This document shows positions 22,729 through 31,312 of a DNA stretch of 64,000 nucleotides, piece by piece. The notes below the pieces were generated by a model. That model was not told the DNA's origin. It did not search any database and saw only the letters and a list, made by a program, of their open reading frames with translations. Position numbers and translations under genes: made by a program. Position 1 is the first letter of the stretch, and every line of letters begins with the position of its first letter. The DNA comes from Dietzia timorensis. Its GTDB lineage: Bacteria > Actinomycetota > Actinomycetes > Mycobacteriales > Mycobacteriaceae. Location of the stretch: assembly GCF_001659785.1 (NCBI RefSeq), contig NZ_CP015961.1, positions 868,001 through 932,000 on the forward strand, read 5' to 3'.

Positions 22729-23530
22729 GAAGCTAGGTGCGGTCGCCGCATCGATTCGATCGCTTCGACACGTAGCGTCCCCGGTTACGTCCCAAATCGG
22801 AAATTCTGCGGTCGTGCTGGCGTACCACGACATCGTCCCGAACGGCTCGGAAACCATTGAGTACATGGTTGACGAGGACACGTTCATCTCGCAGATCGAA
22901 ACGGTACGGACACTCGGATACACGTTTCGAACGTTGACTGATTTGTCGGCCGACCTGCTCGCAGATCGACCGGTAGCTGGGTGCGCAGCCATCGTCTTCG
23001 ACGATGCACTAGTAGGTGTCTACGACATCGCGATGCCTTATCTCGATGCACACAAGATTCCATGGACTTTGCTCCCTGTCACCGATCGACTTGGAGTCAC
23101 ACCCGCATGGTGGCCCGGGGCCAATCGAACAATGACTCGCGAAGAGGTGATGGAGGCTGTCGATGCCGGAGCAGACCTCTGCGCCCACACCACCACCCAT
23201 ATATCGCTACCCGACGTCGACGCTGACGCAGCGTTCAACGAGCTTGTTCGTTCAAGGGAGGCGCTCAGTGAATTGTCTGGGCGCGAGGTCGTCGATCTTT
23301 GTTATCCCTTTGGACACCAGGATGCACAAATACGGGAGATGGCAAAGCGAGCCGGCTACCGCACCGGCTGGACCTTCACCAATGGTCGATGCTCATCGGG
23401 CGACGACCCCTTCAAACTCAAGCGCATGGCGATGAGGAACGACGTGGGCGAACTGCATTGGCTCGTGACACTACTGAGGCCCAAAGTGAGCTGGCCGCCG
23501 GTGCAAGATCTCAAGCGAGGAAGCCTCTAA
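22718..23530 (+). CDS. Polysaccharide deacetylase (CE4, NodB-like)
   Basis: 270 aa with a CE4 barrel. Motif 1 is FDDALVG (Asp95-Asp96; the usual Gly is Ala) and motif 2 is HTTTH (His157, His161), the metal-binding set that removes N- or O-acetyl groups from glycans. CYPFGHQD matches the next conserved block. No signal peptide is evident, so it either acts on cytosolic lipid-linked intermediates or is exported by an unseen route. ATG 22718 overlaps the flippase gene by 11 bases. With the acyltransferases in the locus it suggests a controlled acetylation pattern. Confidence 0.9.
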   Translation: MTSKKLGAVAASIRSLRHVASPVTSQIGNSAVVLAYHDIVPNGSETIEYMVDEDTFISQIETVRTLGYTFRTLTDLSADLLADRPVAGCAAIVFDDALVGVYDIAMPYLDAHKIPWTLLPVTDRLGVTPAWWPGANRTMTREEVMEAVDAGADLCAHTTTHISLPDVDADAAFNELVRSREALSELSGREVVDLCYPFGHQDAQIREMAKRAGYRTGWTFTNGRCSSGDDPFKLKRMAMRNDVGELHWLVTLLRPKVSWPPVQDLKRGSL

Positions 23531-24877
23531 ATGTTAAGCATGGCGATAGTCCTGATTCTTTGTGCGGCACTATTTCCGTTTGCTGTAAGGCGACCTCAAA
23601 ATGGTGTCCTGATCCTTGCTGCATTGTTGCCGTTTCATGGCCTGAACCTCATCTCTCCGCTTCCAATCAATTTCTGGAAAGAAGCGGTGGTACTCACCGT
23701 TCTGGTCGCATGTTTTTTCGCCCGTCGACAACCCGGGCGCAGAGTGGCCGTGGTTCCGTGGATGTGGCCGCTGGCTCTATTCGCGATTATGGGGACCGTA
23801 TCCGCGCTTATCGTTTACCGGGCGGCGGCGGTCTTCCCGATCAAAATCGCCTTGTTCTATGTCCTTCTCGCCATCACTATCATCTGGTTTCCGTTTGAGC
23901 GCCGGGACAAAGATCGGCTCATCACCGTTCTGTTGGCCACAGGAGCCATTTCTGCAGCATACGGAATCGTTCAGCAGATAATCGGAGGGGAAGGATTGGC
24001 AGCCATGGGATATCCGTGGAACGACGTCATCCGAAGCGCCGGCCCCTTATTGCGCTCCTTCGGTACGTTCGTCCAGCCTTTCCCATTCGGTCTCTATCTC
24101 ATGATCGTTCTGCTCATGTGTGGAGCCGCGGCGCTCGCTGAACCGAACCGAAAAAGATCAATCGTCTTTTGGGCCGTGTCGCCGCTCCTTCTTGTGGGAA
24201 TGATCAGTTCTGTCGTGCGCGCCAGCTATCTGGGGCTCATTATCGGCGCGGTGATAATCGGGCTCTTCCTGTTCCGGAAATTTCTCAAAATCCTCATCTT
24301 TTCTGTGGTGGCGCTGCTCGTCGTCTCGACTCCGATCGCACTAGTGATGGGGGCCTCGTCCGGTATCCAATCGATGTTTTCGGCCGAGAGCTTTGAGCAA
24401 AGAACCGAACACTGGACCAGGACTATTCCGTTTATTATGACGCAACCATTCGGGCAGGGATTGGGAACAACCGGCGCTTCCGTACAGCGCGTTGAAAAGC
24501 TGCCGACGGGGCTCCACGTCATGTACCAGCCGGACAATTACTACGTGAAGATCCTTCTTGAGCTCGGACCGATGGGCTTCGCTGCATTCGTAGCTGTACT
24601 CGTAGTCGCTCTCATGGTCTTGCGACGGCTCATTCAGCATGAGACGGACCAGCTGGAGCGCGCTTTTGCCGGTGGAGCGCTAGGGGTTGTGGCAGCGGCC
24701 TGTGTGGCTGCAACGGTGTCGACGTACTGGGAGATCTTCCCGATGGATGCGTACTTCTGGTTGATCCTCGCTGCTGCGGGGAGTGTGACACCCGACGTCG
24801 CCGCTGGCATTCGGGGGAAGGCGCAAGGAGCCCCGATGCCTCAGCCCGTCGCTCCCTACACATTGCCGAGCAAGTAG
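23531..24877 (+). CDS. O-antigen ligase/polymerase family membrane protein (Wzy-like)
   Basis: 448 aa, about 10-12 membrane segments, with the large periplasmic-side loop expected for Wzy/WaaL proteins near residues 270-335 (ending GLHVMYQPDNYYVKILLELG; the Wzy_C signature). In this locus it is the best candidate for the polymerase that joins flipped repeat units. ATG 23531 directly follows the upstream stop (TAAATG) and has GAGGAAG at good spacing. The neighbours deacetylase and flippase are in the same transcription unit. Confidence 0.9.
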   Translation: MLSMAIVLILCAALFPFAVRRPQNGVLILAALLPFHGLNLISPLPINFWKEAVVLTVLVACFFARRQPGRRVAVVPWMWPLALFAIMGTVSALIVYRAAAVFPIKIALFYVLLAITIIWFPFERRDKDRLITVLLATGAISAAYGIVQQIIGGEGLAAMGYPWNDVIRSAGPLLRSFGTFVQPFPFGLYLMIVLLMCGAAALAEPNRKRSIVFWAVSPLLLVGMISSVVRASYLGLIIGAVIIGLFLFRKFLKILIFSVVALLVVSTPIALVMGASSGIQSMFSAESFEQRTEHWTRTIPFIMTQPFGQGLGTTGASVQRVEKLPTGLHVMYQPDNYYVKILLELGPMGFAAFVAVLVVALMVLRRLIQHETDQLERAFAGGALGVVAAACVAATVSTYWEIFPMDAYFWLILAAAGSVTPDVAAGIRGKAQGAPMPQPVAPYTLPSK

Positions 24878-25187
24878 GTGGGATCGACAATGAGCGGCAA
24901 TTTCCGGAGTGACGAACCAGTAGTCGGCCCAACGCGCACGTGGCCTCGAGCCGCGGTGATGAAGTGTGTCCGAGGTCGTTTAGGCGAGCAATCCCAAGGA
25001 GCTGTCGCTCGGTGCGGGCGTCACCGGCTACCGGACGATGCACCACGAAGGAATGACAAGCACAGCCGCGGCGCTGTCGGCGGTGTCAACGCGCGAGAAT
25101 CAGTTCGTAGTGACTGGCCGAGCGCTGCATTCATCCCGGCACGAGCCACGCAGTCCGCACGCACTCACGATGGGAAAGCAAGTGGTC
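24878..25187. other. Gap between the polymerase and acyltransferase genes
   Basis: 310 bases. Frames are open by chance here (one GTG frame from 24878, one running into the acyltransferase), but their products lack hydrophobic or family features and ribosome sites are weak. I see no hairpin, repeat or clear promoter. Confidence 0.4.
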
Positions 25188-26228
25188 ATGGACGCGTCGA
25201 ATAATAACGCCACGCGGGAGCGTAAGAGGATCGATTGGCTTGACTGGGTACGAGGCGTAGCTGCCGTCTCGGTAATGTTGCATCACTTCGCGGAGAAGCT
25301 GTCTCCCGAGTACGCAGATTTCTCCCGGACTTATTTCGATATGGGTCGAGCTGGGGTCGTGGCGTTTTTCGTGGCATCGGGCTTCGTTATTCCCCTCACC
25401 TACGCGCGGCAGCGAACCGATGTCTTCTTCGTGCGAAGAGTGACCAGGCTTTACCCCCTCTATCTATTGATCCTTCTCATCACGGTGCTCGTGCAACCGC
25501 AAGGATCTTGGTCGGATCCACGGTGGTGGCTAGAAATTGCACTCAACGCGACCATGCTTCAAGAGCTGGTCATTCCTTCCCTCGTAGGTGTTGCCTGGAC
25601 TCTCACGATCGAATGGCTTTTCTACTACCAGCAAATAGGGGCAAAGCTTATTGGTGTACTCGAGAAATCGTGGGTGCTCGCTTATGCGTGGACTGGAGTT
25701 TTTGTTCTCATGGTGATCGCGGAATACGTGACAGGAAGCTCACTTCCGATCACGATTCCGTGCTTGTTGGCCGCCGCATTCCTCGGGCAGGCGTTCTCCA
25801 TGTGGTACTTCGGAAGCCTGGGATCCCGCGCTTTTTTGACCTCCCTCACGATCGTCATTGGAGTTCTTGCGATTGCCTCTGCGTCGCGCAGCTCCGTTGA
25901 GGCAGACGTGTGGCCCGGCCCGCTCTACGCGATCTCGTTTGTGGGCGGACTGGCATTCGTGCTCGTCGCCTACCTACTGAGAAATAAACTCCGGTTGCCT
26001 TGGGCTGTATGGCTAGGAAGCCTGTCGTACGCCGTCTACCTGGTCCATTCTTTGCTCACCGAATTGCCCGACCTCACGGACTCCGCTCCAGTCAAGTGGG
26101 CGCTCGCCGGCGTCGGAATCGTCGGAACAGTCCTGATCTCATGGTTCCTTCATGAGAACCTGGAACAAAAGTTCATCACCTGGGGGAGGAAGTACTCGCC
26201 TCGCCAACGCAATTACTCCGCGCCCTAG
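25188..26228 (+). CDS. Membrane O-acyltransferase (acyltransferase 3, OafA-like)
   Basis: 346 aa with about 10 membrane segments. The N-terminal family signature is clear: IDWLDWVRGVAAVSVMLHH with the catalytic His, then GRAGVVAFFVASGFVIPLTY and FFVRRVTRLYPLYLL. Such proteins move acyl groups across the membrane onto extracytoplasmic sugars, here probably the exopolysaccharide. The last segment ends in HENLEQKF, typical of the family. ATG 25188 has GGGAAAG about ten bases upstream; in-frame starts at 25170 and 25038 exist but add polar sequence without similarity. Confidence 0.9.
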   Translation: MDASNNNATRERKRIDWLDWVRGVAAVSVMLHHFAEKLSPEYADFSRTYFDMGRAGVVAFFVASGFVIPLTYARQRTDVFFVRRVTRLYPLYLLILLITVLVQPQGSWSDPRWWLEIALNATMLQELVIPSLVGVAWTLTIEWLFYYQQIGAKLIGVLEKSWVLAYAWTGVFVLMVIAEYVTGSSLPITIPCLLAAAFLGQAFSMWYFGSLGSRAFLTSLTIVIGVLAIASASRSSVEADVWPGPLYAISFVGGLAFVLVAYLLRNKLRLPWAVWLGSLSYAVYLVHSLLTELPDLTDSAPVKWALAGVGIVGTVLISWFLHENLEQKFITWGRKYSPRQRNYSAP

Positions 26229-26402
26229 AACGGCGCCCCGAATTGCAGAATTAGTGGCCTCGGTCGACTGCCTTACATGGTCTGAAGTGGACGGTCGGAG
26301 GATCGGCGGCCTGCTGAAAATATCAGCATCTCGCACTCTATCAATCGAACTGCCACAGGCAGTGCGTAACTTGAGACCTGGGGTCTACACGCCCCGCTTT
26401 GG

Positions 26403-27524
26403 CTAGAGGACCGAGGAAACCACTGCCTGCATCTTCGACCTGAAGGTGGAGCGTGAGAACGATTCGGCGAACTTTTCGAGGCCGGCCCTATTGAACCGGG
26501 AATCGTCAAACTCCTGCATCGCTGAGGCGAGAGCTTCGATGATTTCGGAATCGCTCAGCCCGCCGCCCTTGCCGACAAGGTGACCGCTAACTCCTGGGCG
26601 GACGGTATCGAGCGCGCCGCCTTCGCCGAGCGCGATGACGGGCGTGCCAGCAGCCATGGCCTCAACGGGGACGATTCCGAAATCCTCGACCCCTGGCATG
26701 ATCAACGCTCGTGCTTCCCGAACAATGTCACGCACTTCATCACGAGGAAGGTGCCCGCGAAGCTCGACCCCCTGACCGGCGCTGGCCCGGACCCGAGCTT
26801 CGTCCCGGCCAGAGCCAATGATCACTAGCTTGACCCCTGCGCGCACTGCTGCCGCAGCGGCCAGATCAACACGCTTATACGGAACTAGGCGGCCGACGGC
26901 GACGAAGTAATCTTCTTTCCTCTCCGAACCGTGTGTGAAGTATTCGGTATCGACTGGCGGATGAATCACTTCGGCATCGCGGCCCCACCATCGCTCGATT
27001 CGGTTCTTGACTTCGGAGGAGTTGGCTATGACCTTGGTGACCCGCGGAGCCCAGCGTTTTTCATTGCGTAACGCCACTTGGGAGAGCGCCGTGAGCGCAG
27101 CTTGCGACGGTAGGGTGCTGGCCTCGTTCTGTCGGAACTGCTTGTCCCACGCCCACCGCGCGGGACTGTGGACATACGCGATCGACGGGACGTCTGTCGA
27201 ACCCAACGTGTGGAGTGCGCCAAGCGCGAATGCGTGGTGGCTGAGGACGAGGGCGTCTAATTCGCGGACGTCGACTCCTGTATGGCGAAGGGCCCAGGGA
27301 ACCGCAGGGAGAAGAGGTGCGTAACCCGTGCTACCGGTACGGGTGTAAAGCTTTTGGAGAGGGCTTGTGCGTACGCGCCCGCTCAGGTTTCCGGGAATAC
27401 CCTCTGGCCGACTGAAGGGGACGTGGACCTTCGATGAGGGCCACACTTCCGCCATTTCCGACACGACATGTTCGCTCCCTGCAATATCGGTGAGACGTTC
27501 GTGAACTAGGGCAATACGGCTCAA
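26403..27524 (-). CDS. GT4-family glycosyltransferase (WbaZ-like)
   Basis: 373 aa. It begins SRIALVHERLTDIAGSEHV, a form seen in WbaZ-type mannosyl/rhamnosyl transferases, and carries YVHSPARWAWD and IHPPVDTEYF. The donor site has VGRLVPYKRVDLAAAA and PGVEDFGIVPVEAMAAGTPVIA in two parts, with the EX7E pair. It probably extends the repeat unit in the cytosol. The start is TTG at 27524, preceded by AAAGGA six bases upstream. It lies 57 bases after the Wzz-like gene in the long reverse unit. Confidence 0.9.
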   Translation of the reverse strand: MSRIALVHERLTDIAGSEHVVSEMAEVWPSSKVHVPFSRPEGIPGNLSGRVRTSPLQKLYTRTGSTGYAPLLPAVPWALRHTGVDVRELDALVLSHHAFALGALHTLGSTDVPSIAYVHSPARWAWDKQFRQNEASTLPSQAALTALSQVALRNEKRWAPRVTKVIANSSEVKNRIERWWGRDAEVIHPPVDTEYFTHGSERKEDYFVAVGRLVPYKRVDLAAAAAVRAGVKLVIIGSGRDEARVRASAGQGVELRGHLPRDEVRDIVREARALIMPGVEDFGIVPVEAMAAGTPVIALGEGGALDTVRPGVSGHLVGKGGGLSDSEIIEALASAMQEFDDSRFNRAGLEKFAESFSRSTFRSKMQAVVSSVL

Positions 27525-27581
27525 TGTTTGTCCTTTGGCGAGTTCTCGGTGCAGGCCTGGGCGGGATCGGAGAATGGAAGG

Positions 27582-28739
27582 TTAAGTCGTGTTCCGTATG
27601 GCAAGCCGTGTCCGTACCCCGACCTCGCGCATCCTTCGAATTGCGAGCTCGGCCGGGACCAGGTTCGACGATCCCTTGTCGATGAGGACGACGCCGAGCG
27701 CGACGGAGGTGGGTGCCACCGAGCGCCACCACGAGTCTTCCCAACTCCCGATGGTCAGGTTTTCGGAACGAGAGTCGTCATCTCTCAATGGAGACTCAAC
27801 GCGCTCGGCTTCCTCCGCGAGTATCACCACATTGCGCCCATCGGCAAGAGTGCGGAACACCGCGGCTTCTGTCGTCGGCGGAATATAGCCCTCCTGCGGT
27901 AGACCGTCGCCGTCGACTTCTGCGCCGTAACGATGCGCCATACGACCTGTCCAGAGCTTGTCGGCGGCGCGCGAGTTCACAGAGAAGTAAATCGTGCATG
28001 CGATCAACGCAAGGATAAAGGCAAACATGCCTATGACGGCGCCCTGCTGAATCGGCTTCGGGCTGACCGGGCTATCGCTGGTTGATTGGGAGAGTACTGA
28101 CACCGTCGACTGCTTCATTCTCTCGTTCTCGAGCTCCTGCTGGATCGAGAAAATCTGTCCTTGCAGTTCCGCCTCTACGCCTGCGTTGTCCGAGTTGTCG
28201 ATTCGGGATTTCAGAGTGTCGATCCGCTTTTCGGAAAGCTTCTCGTAGTTCGTCAGGGCGGATTCTTTGATGGTGTCGTTTTTCTTGGCCATTTCGGACA
28301 CGGCCAGGTCTGCCAATGACGCCGAATCCTCCGGGGAAGCGGCCTTCGTGGACAACTGAATGACACCGGGAATATCGCCCTCTGCCACGGTGACGGCCTT
28401 CGCCACATCGCCATCCGGAATTCGGACATCCTGCTGGTCCTCGATAGCCGAGATGACGCCGGAGTCGCTCAAAACACTGGAGTACGCGGCTGCTTGGGCC
28501 TGGATCTGGCTCGCGTCCTGCGACTCCGAACCAGTGTTCTGAACGACGAGTTGGGTCTGTGTTTCGTAAGCCTCATCTTGACGTGCGGCAAACACACCCC
28601 CGGCAATGCCGAAAACCAAAGCAATGATGAGTGAGGGAACCACGCCACGGAGAGCGGCGCGCGCGATCAGCCCCAGGTCGAGGACAGGCGCCCCTTCACC
28701 GGGGTTCGGCGTAGTGCCGCCTTTGCCATCATTTGCCAT
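27582..28739 (-). CDS. Wzz-like chain-length determinant with P-loop-less cytoplasmic tail
   Basis: 385 aa. A short N-terminal tail leads to membrane segment 1 (about 33-52), a mostly helical extracytoplasmic region with DASQIQAQAAAYSSVLSDS, then the Pro-rich SPVSPKPIQQG and membrane segment 2 (about 238-258), the layout of Wzz/PCP proteins that set polymer length. The 125-residue tail contains VVILAEEAERVE and LGVVLIDKGSSNLVPAELAI, resembling the end of a BY-kinase or CpsD domain, but no Walker A motif or Tyr cluster is seen. ATG 28739 has AAGGA upstream; the frame extends to 28763. Inferred role: co-polymerase. Confidence 0.84.
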   Translation of the reverse strand: MANDGKGGTTPNPGEGAPVLDLGLIARAALRGVVPSLIIALVFGIAGGVFAARQDEAYETQTQLVVQNTGSESQDASQIQAQAAAYSSVLSDSGVISAIEDQQDVRIPDGDVAKAVTVAEGDIPGVIQLSTKAASPEDSASLADLAVSEMAKKNDTIKESALTNYEKLSEKRIDTLKSRIDNSDNAGVEAELQGQIFSIQQELENERMKQSTVSVLSQSTSDSPVSPKPIQQGAVIGMFAFILALIACTIYFSVNSRAADKLWTGRMAHRYGAEVDGDGLPQEGYIPPTTEAAVFRTLADGRNVVILAEEAERVESPLRDDDSRSENLTIGSWEDSWWRSVAPTSVALGVVLIDKGSSNLVPAELAIRRMREVGVRTRLAIRNTT

Positions 28740-28970
28740 TGCAATGAATCCTTCCGCCGTCAATTGGCAAGGGGTGTCAGGAACAAGGATGCACGCCAGC
28801 GTTCTAGGGGTACTGGGGGCGCGGTGTGAACATACCCAGTTCCAGTAAGAGGCTGGTGTCCGAAACTCCGAGTTTATAACATCACAAGGGCTCGCCGTTA
28901 ATGTAGAACCGCGTTTGATGGCAGGTCGACGAGGTGAACGCGCTGTTGCTTCGGCACGCGAGATCGATGT

Positions 28971-30083
28971 TCAGTGGCAGGATGACGAGATTCGTTGCAG
29001 CTCGTTGACCACGGGTTTTGGTTCGCCGTTCTCGGAATAGAGGCCGAAATTGCTCTCTGGGTTCCCGGCGCCGAGATCTAGGTCGCGCAATGTGTAAAGG
29101 AACACAGGGCCGATTCGCGCATCGGCTGCTGCAAGATTGAATGCCTCGGCGATCATGCCCTTTTGCTCGTGCTCGCCGACGCTGCGATCTCCAACAGTGG
29201 GGGCGCCGAACTCCGTGAACCAGAACGGGGTGGTGGTGTCGCCATGCTCGGCCATCATCTCGCGAATCTCATCCATGATTCGAAATGAATTCCACGGGGA
29301 TGACCCCGAAGGGAGCTCGGGGTACGTATACGGGTGAAGGCCGATCGCATCGACGTGTTGTTCGGCACCTCGCTCGTAGAGCCTGGTGAGAAAGGTGAGT
29401 GGGGCTACTGAACCGTCGCCATCATCGGCAGGCGCCAGCCCTGCGCTGATAACGGTCGCGTTCTCATCCGCAGCGTGGATGGAGTCGTAGCTTTGATCAA
29501 GCATGAGCGCGTAGTCATCGGGGTCGGGCTGATTCCAGAATCGTTGGGTATTTGGCTCGTTCCAGATCTCGTAGCCTTCGACGTCATCCCCGTAACGTTT
29601 GGCAACCTCGCCTGCGAAGTTCGCGAAGACGCGCGCGGTTTCCTCGGGCTCGTCATCCATGAGGTCGCGTGCCCAGTCCGGGGCGTGGTTGAGCAGGAGG
29701 AGCGGGACCAGGTCGTTGTCCAGGGCGGCCTTGATCTTGTGATCGACATTCGCCCAGGCGTATTCCCCGCGAGTGGGCTCCACCTCGGACCATAGGACAC
29801 CGAGGCGAATCCGTGATGCCCCGGCCGCCCGCGCTTCATGCATACTGGCGGCAAACTCGGCCGGCGGGGAAGCATCGATTTCGTGATTACCCGCGATGCC
29901 GAAGGAATCGCACAGTGCGGACGGATCCGACAGGGAAATGGCCGCAGTGGCATCGTCGGCTGGTCGGGATGAACGGTCGGAGATTATCGCGTAGCTTGCG
30001 GCGACCGCTATGACGGCGATGGTCAGCAGGGCCCCTGCCACATGCCACTGGCGTGTCGAGGCCTGCGAAACTCGTCTAGTCAC
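28971..30083 (-). CDS. Exported glycoside hydrolase, clan GH-A (cellulase/GH39-like)
   Basis: 370 aa. An N-terminal membrane segment (about 15-35, VAGALLTIAVIAVAAS) acts as signal or anchor. The barrel carries the acid/base Glu176 in EIWNEPN and the nucleophile Glu291 in TEFGAP, 115 residues apart, the clan GH-A layout. It should cleave beta-linked glycans outside the cell. Start GTG 30083 (MTRRVSQ) overlaps the end of the upstream glycosyltransferase by eight bases. It is paralogous to the hydrolase at 31313-32494. Probable role: trimming or releasing the exopolysaccharide. Confidence 0.87.
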   Translation of the reverse strand: MTRRVSQASTRQWHVAGALLTIAVIAVAASYAIISDRSSRPADDATAAISLSDPSALCDSFGIAGNHEIDASPPAEFAASMHEARAAGASRIRLGVLWSEVEPTRGEYAWANVDHKIKAALDNDLVPLLLLNHAPDWARDLMDDEPEETARVFANFAGEVAKRYGDDVEGYEIWNEPNTQRFWNQPDPDDYALMLDQSYDSIHAADENATVISAGLAPADDGDGSVAPLTFLTRLYERGAEQHVDAIGLHPYTYPELPSGSSPWNSFRIMDEIREMMAEHGDTTTPFWFTEFGAPTVGDRSVGEHEQKGMIAEAFNLAAADARIGPVFLYTLRDLDLGAGNPESNFGLYSENGEPKPVVNELQRISSSCH

Positions 30084-31206
30084 GGGAAATTCCTTGCCAC
30101 ATCGAGGCAATGGTGGAGGTCAGGTCGTGTTCGTTCACAGCGGCCTCACGGCCGACGCGACGCAGGCTCTCGTTCTTCTCCCGATCCGAGGTGAGGTGCC
30201 GGATCCCGTGGGCGAGTGCCGACGAATCGCCAGGTGCCACGAGGAGGCCGCGGCCGTCGCGAAGATAGTCCGCCGAGCCGCCGTGGTTCGTGGCGATTAC
30301 CGGAACACCTGACGCCATCGCTTCGAGCACCCCGAGCGGACCGGCCTCCGGCGAGGTCGATGGTGAAAGCATCGCATCCCACCGGGTGAACACGCTGGAT
30401 TTGTCGACGTGGCCGAGGAATCGAACGCGATCGGTGAGTCCGAGTTCGGTGACCTTGGTGCGAAGGAATTGCTCGTAGTCTTCCGAACCGGGAAATGCCG
30501 AGCCCGCGATCTCGAGAGTCACCCCAGGTGCCTTGGTGAGCGCGTCAATGGCGACGTGCTGGCCCTTCCACGAGGTGAGTACGGCGAGCACGCCCACGAC
30601 GGGAGTTCGATTTTGCGGAGGTGTGACAGGCTGCGGCGGGATGCTGACGCCGTTCGGGCGGACGACGACGTCGTGGACGTAGCTTTCGACCGAGCGCGCG
30701 GTCGTCGAAGATACGGCAATGGCGAGGGTCAGCGCACGGCCGCCAAGGCGTGCCGCGATCTGCTGTTTCCGGTGGGTGATGGTGTCGTGAACGAGCCACA
30801 CTATGCGGGGCCGTCGCCGGGACCTTCGAGTCGAGCCGGAGTATAGGCGTTCGGCAAAAGCGACACCGATCGCCGGCAAGGCCATCGTCGAGTTGACCAG
30901 GACGACGTCGGCGTCCCGAGCCTCGCGACGGATGCGAGCCCCCGACTGCAGCCATCGAAGAGGAAGCGTGGCGAGGCGCACAATACGTCCGATTCGGGAT
31001 TCGGCCGCGCCGGGACGAGTGGAGCCCGGCGTCATTGCTGGTATTTCCACGTGCCGGGCGAGGGCGGATCCCTTTTCTGCGAGCGGACCGTACGGGCATA
31101 GCAGCTCCCGATCCCAACCTTCTTTCCCGGCATGGGCGAGGAGGTCGAGGAGCACCGATTCGGCGCCGGACATGTGCGCACCGGCATTAACGGCGAGGAT
31201 TCGCAT
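30076..31206 (-). CDS. GT4-family glycosyltransferase
   Basis: 376 aa GT-B enzyme: RILAVNAGAHMSGAESVLLD acceptor loop, VVRPNGVSIP hinge, then VGVLAVLTSWKGQHVAIDAL and SPSTSPEAGPLGVLEAMASG with the donor-binding EX7E motif. It is placed between two paralogous exported hydrolases in the reverse unit and overlaps the second by eight bases, so it is co-translated with it. ATG 31206 has GGTGG upstream. Specific sugar unknown. Confidence 0.9.
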   Translation of the reverse strand: MRILAVNAGAHMSGAESVLLDLLAHAGKEGWDRELLCPYGPLAEKGSALARHVEIPAMTPGSTRPGAAESRIGRIVRLATLPLRWLQSGARIRREARDADVVLVNSTMALPAIGVAFAERLYSGSTRRSRRRPRIVWLVHDTITHRKQQIAARLGGRALTLAIAVSSTTARSVESYVHDVVVRPNGVSIPPQPVTPPQNRTPVVGVLAVLTSWKGQHVAIDALTKAPGVTLEIAGSAFPGSEDYEQFLRTKVTELGLTDRVRFLGHVDKSSVFTRWDAMLSPSTSPEAGPLGVLEAMASGVPVIATNHGGSADYLRDGRGLLVAPGDSSALAHGIRHLTSDREKNESLRRVGREAAVNEHDLTSTIASMWQGISRD

Positions 31207-31312
31207 TCAACCACCAATCAGTTCGATGCGACGCAGGTGGAAAGCGCCGGCTGGCGATGTTACCACCCGTTCTCGCGGTGGATTCGCCGACATCGCTGTG
31301 GGGGTCCGTGCG

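Noticed and set aside
24878-25204. 108-codon frame after the polymerase gene
   Set aside because: No hydrophobic or family pattern, weak start, Arg-rich product typical of chance frames in GC-rich DNA.
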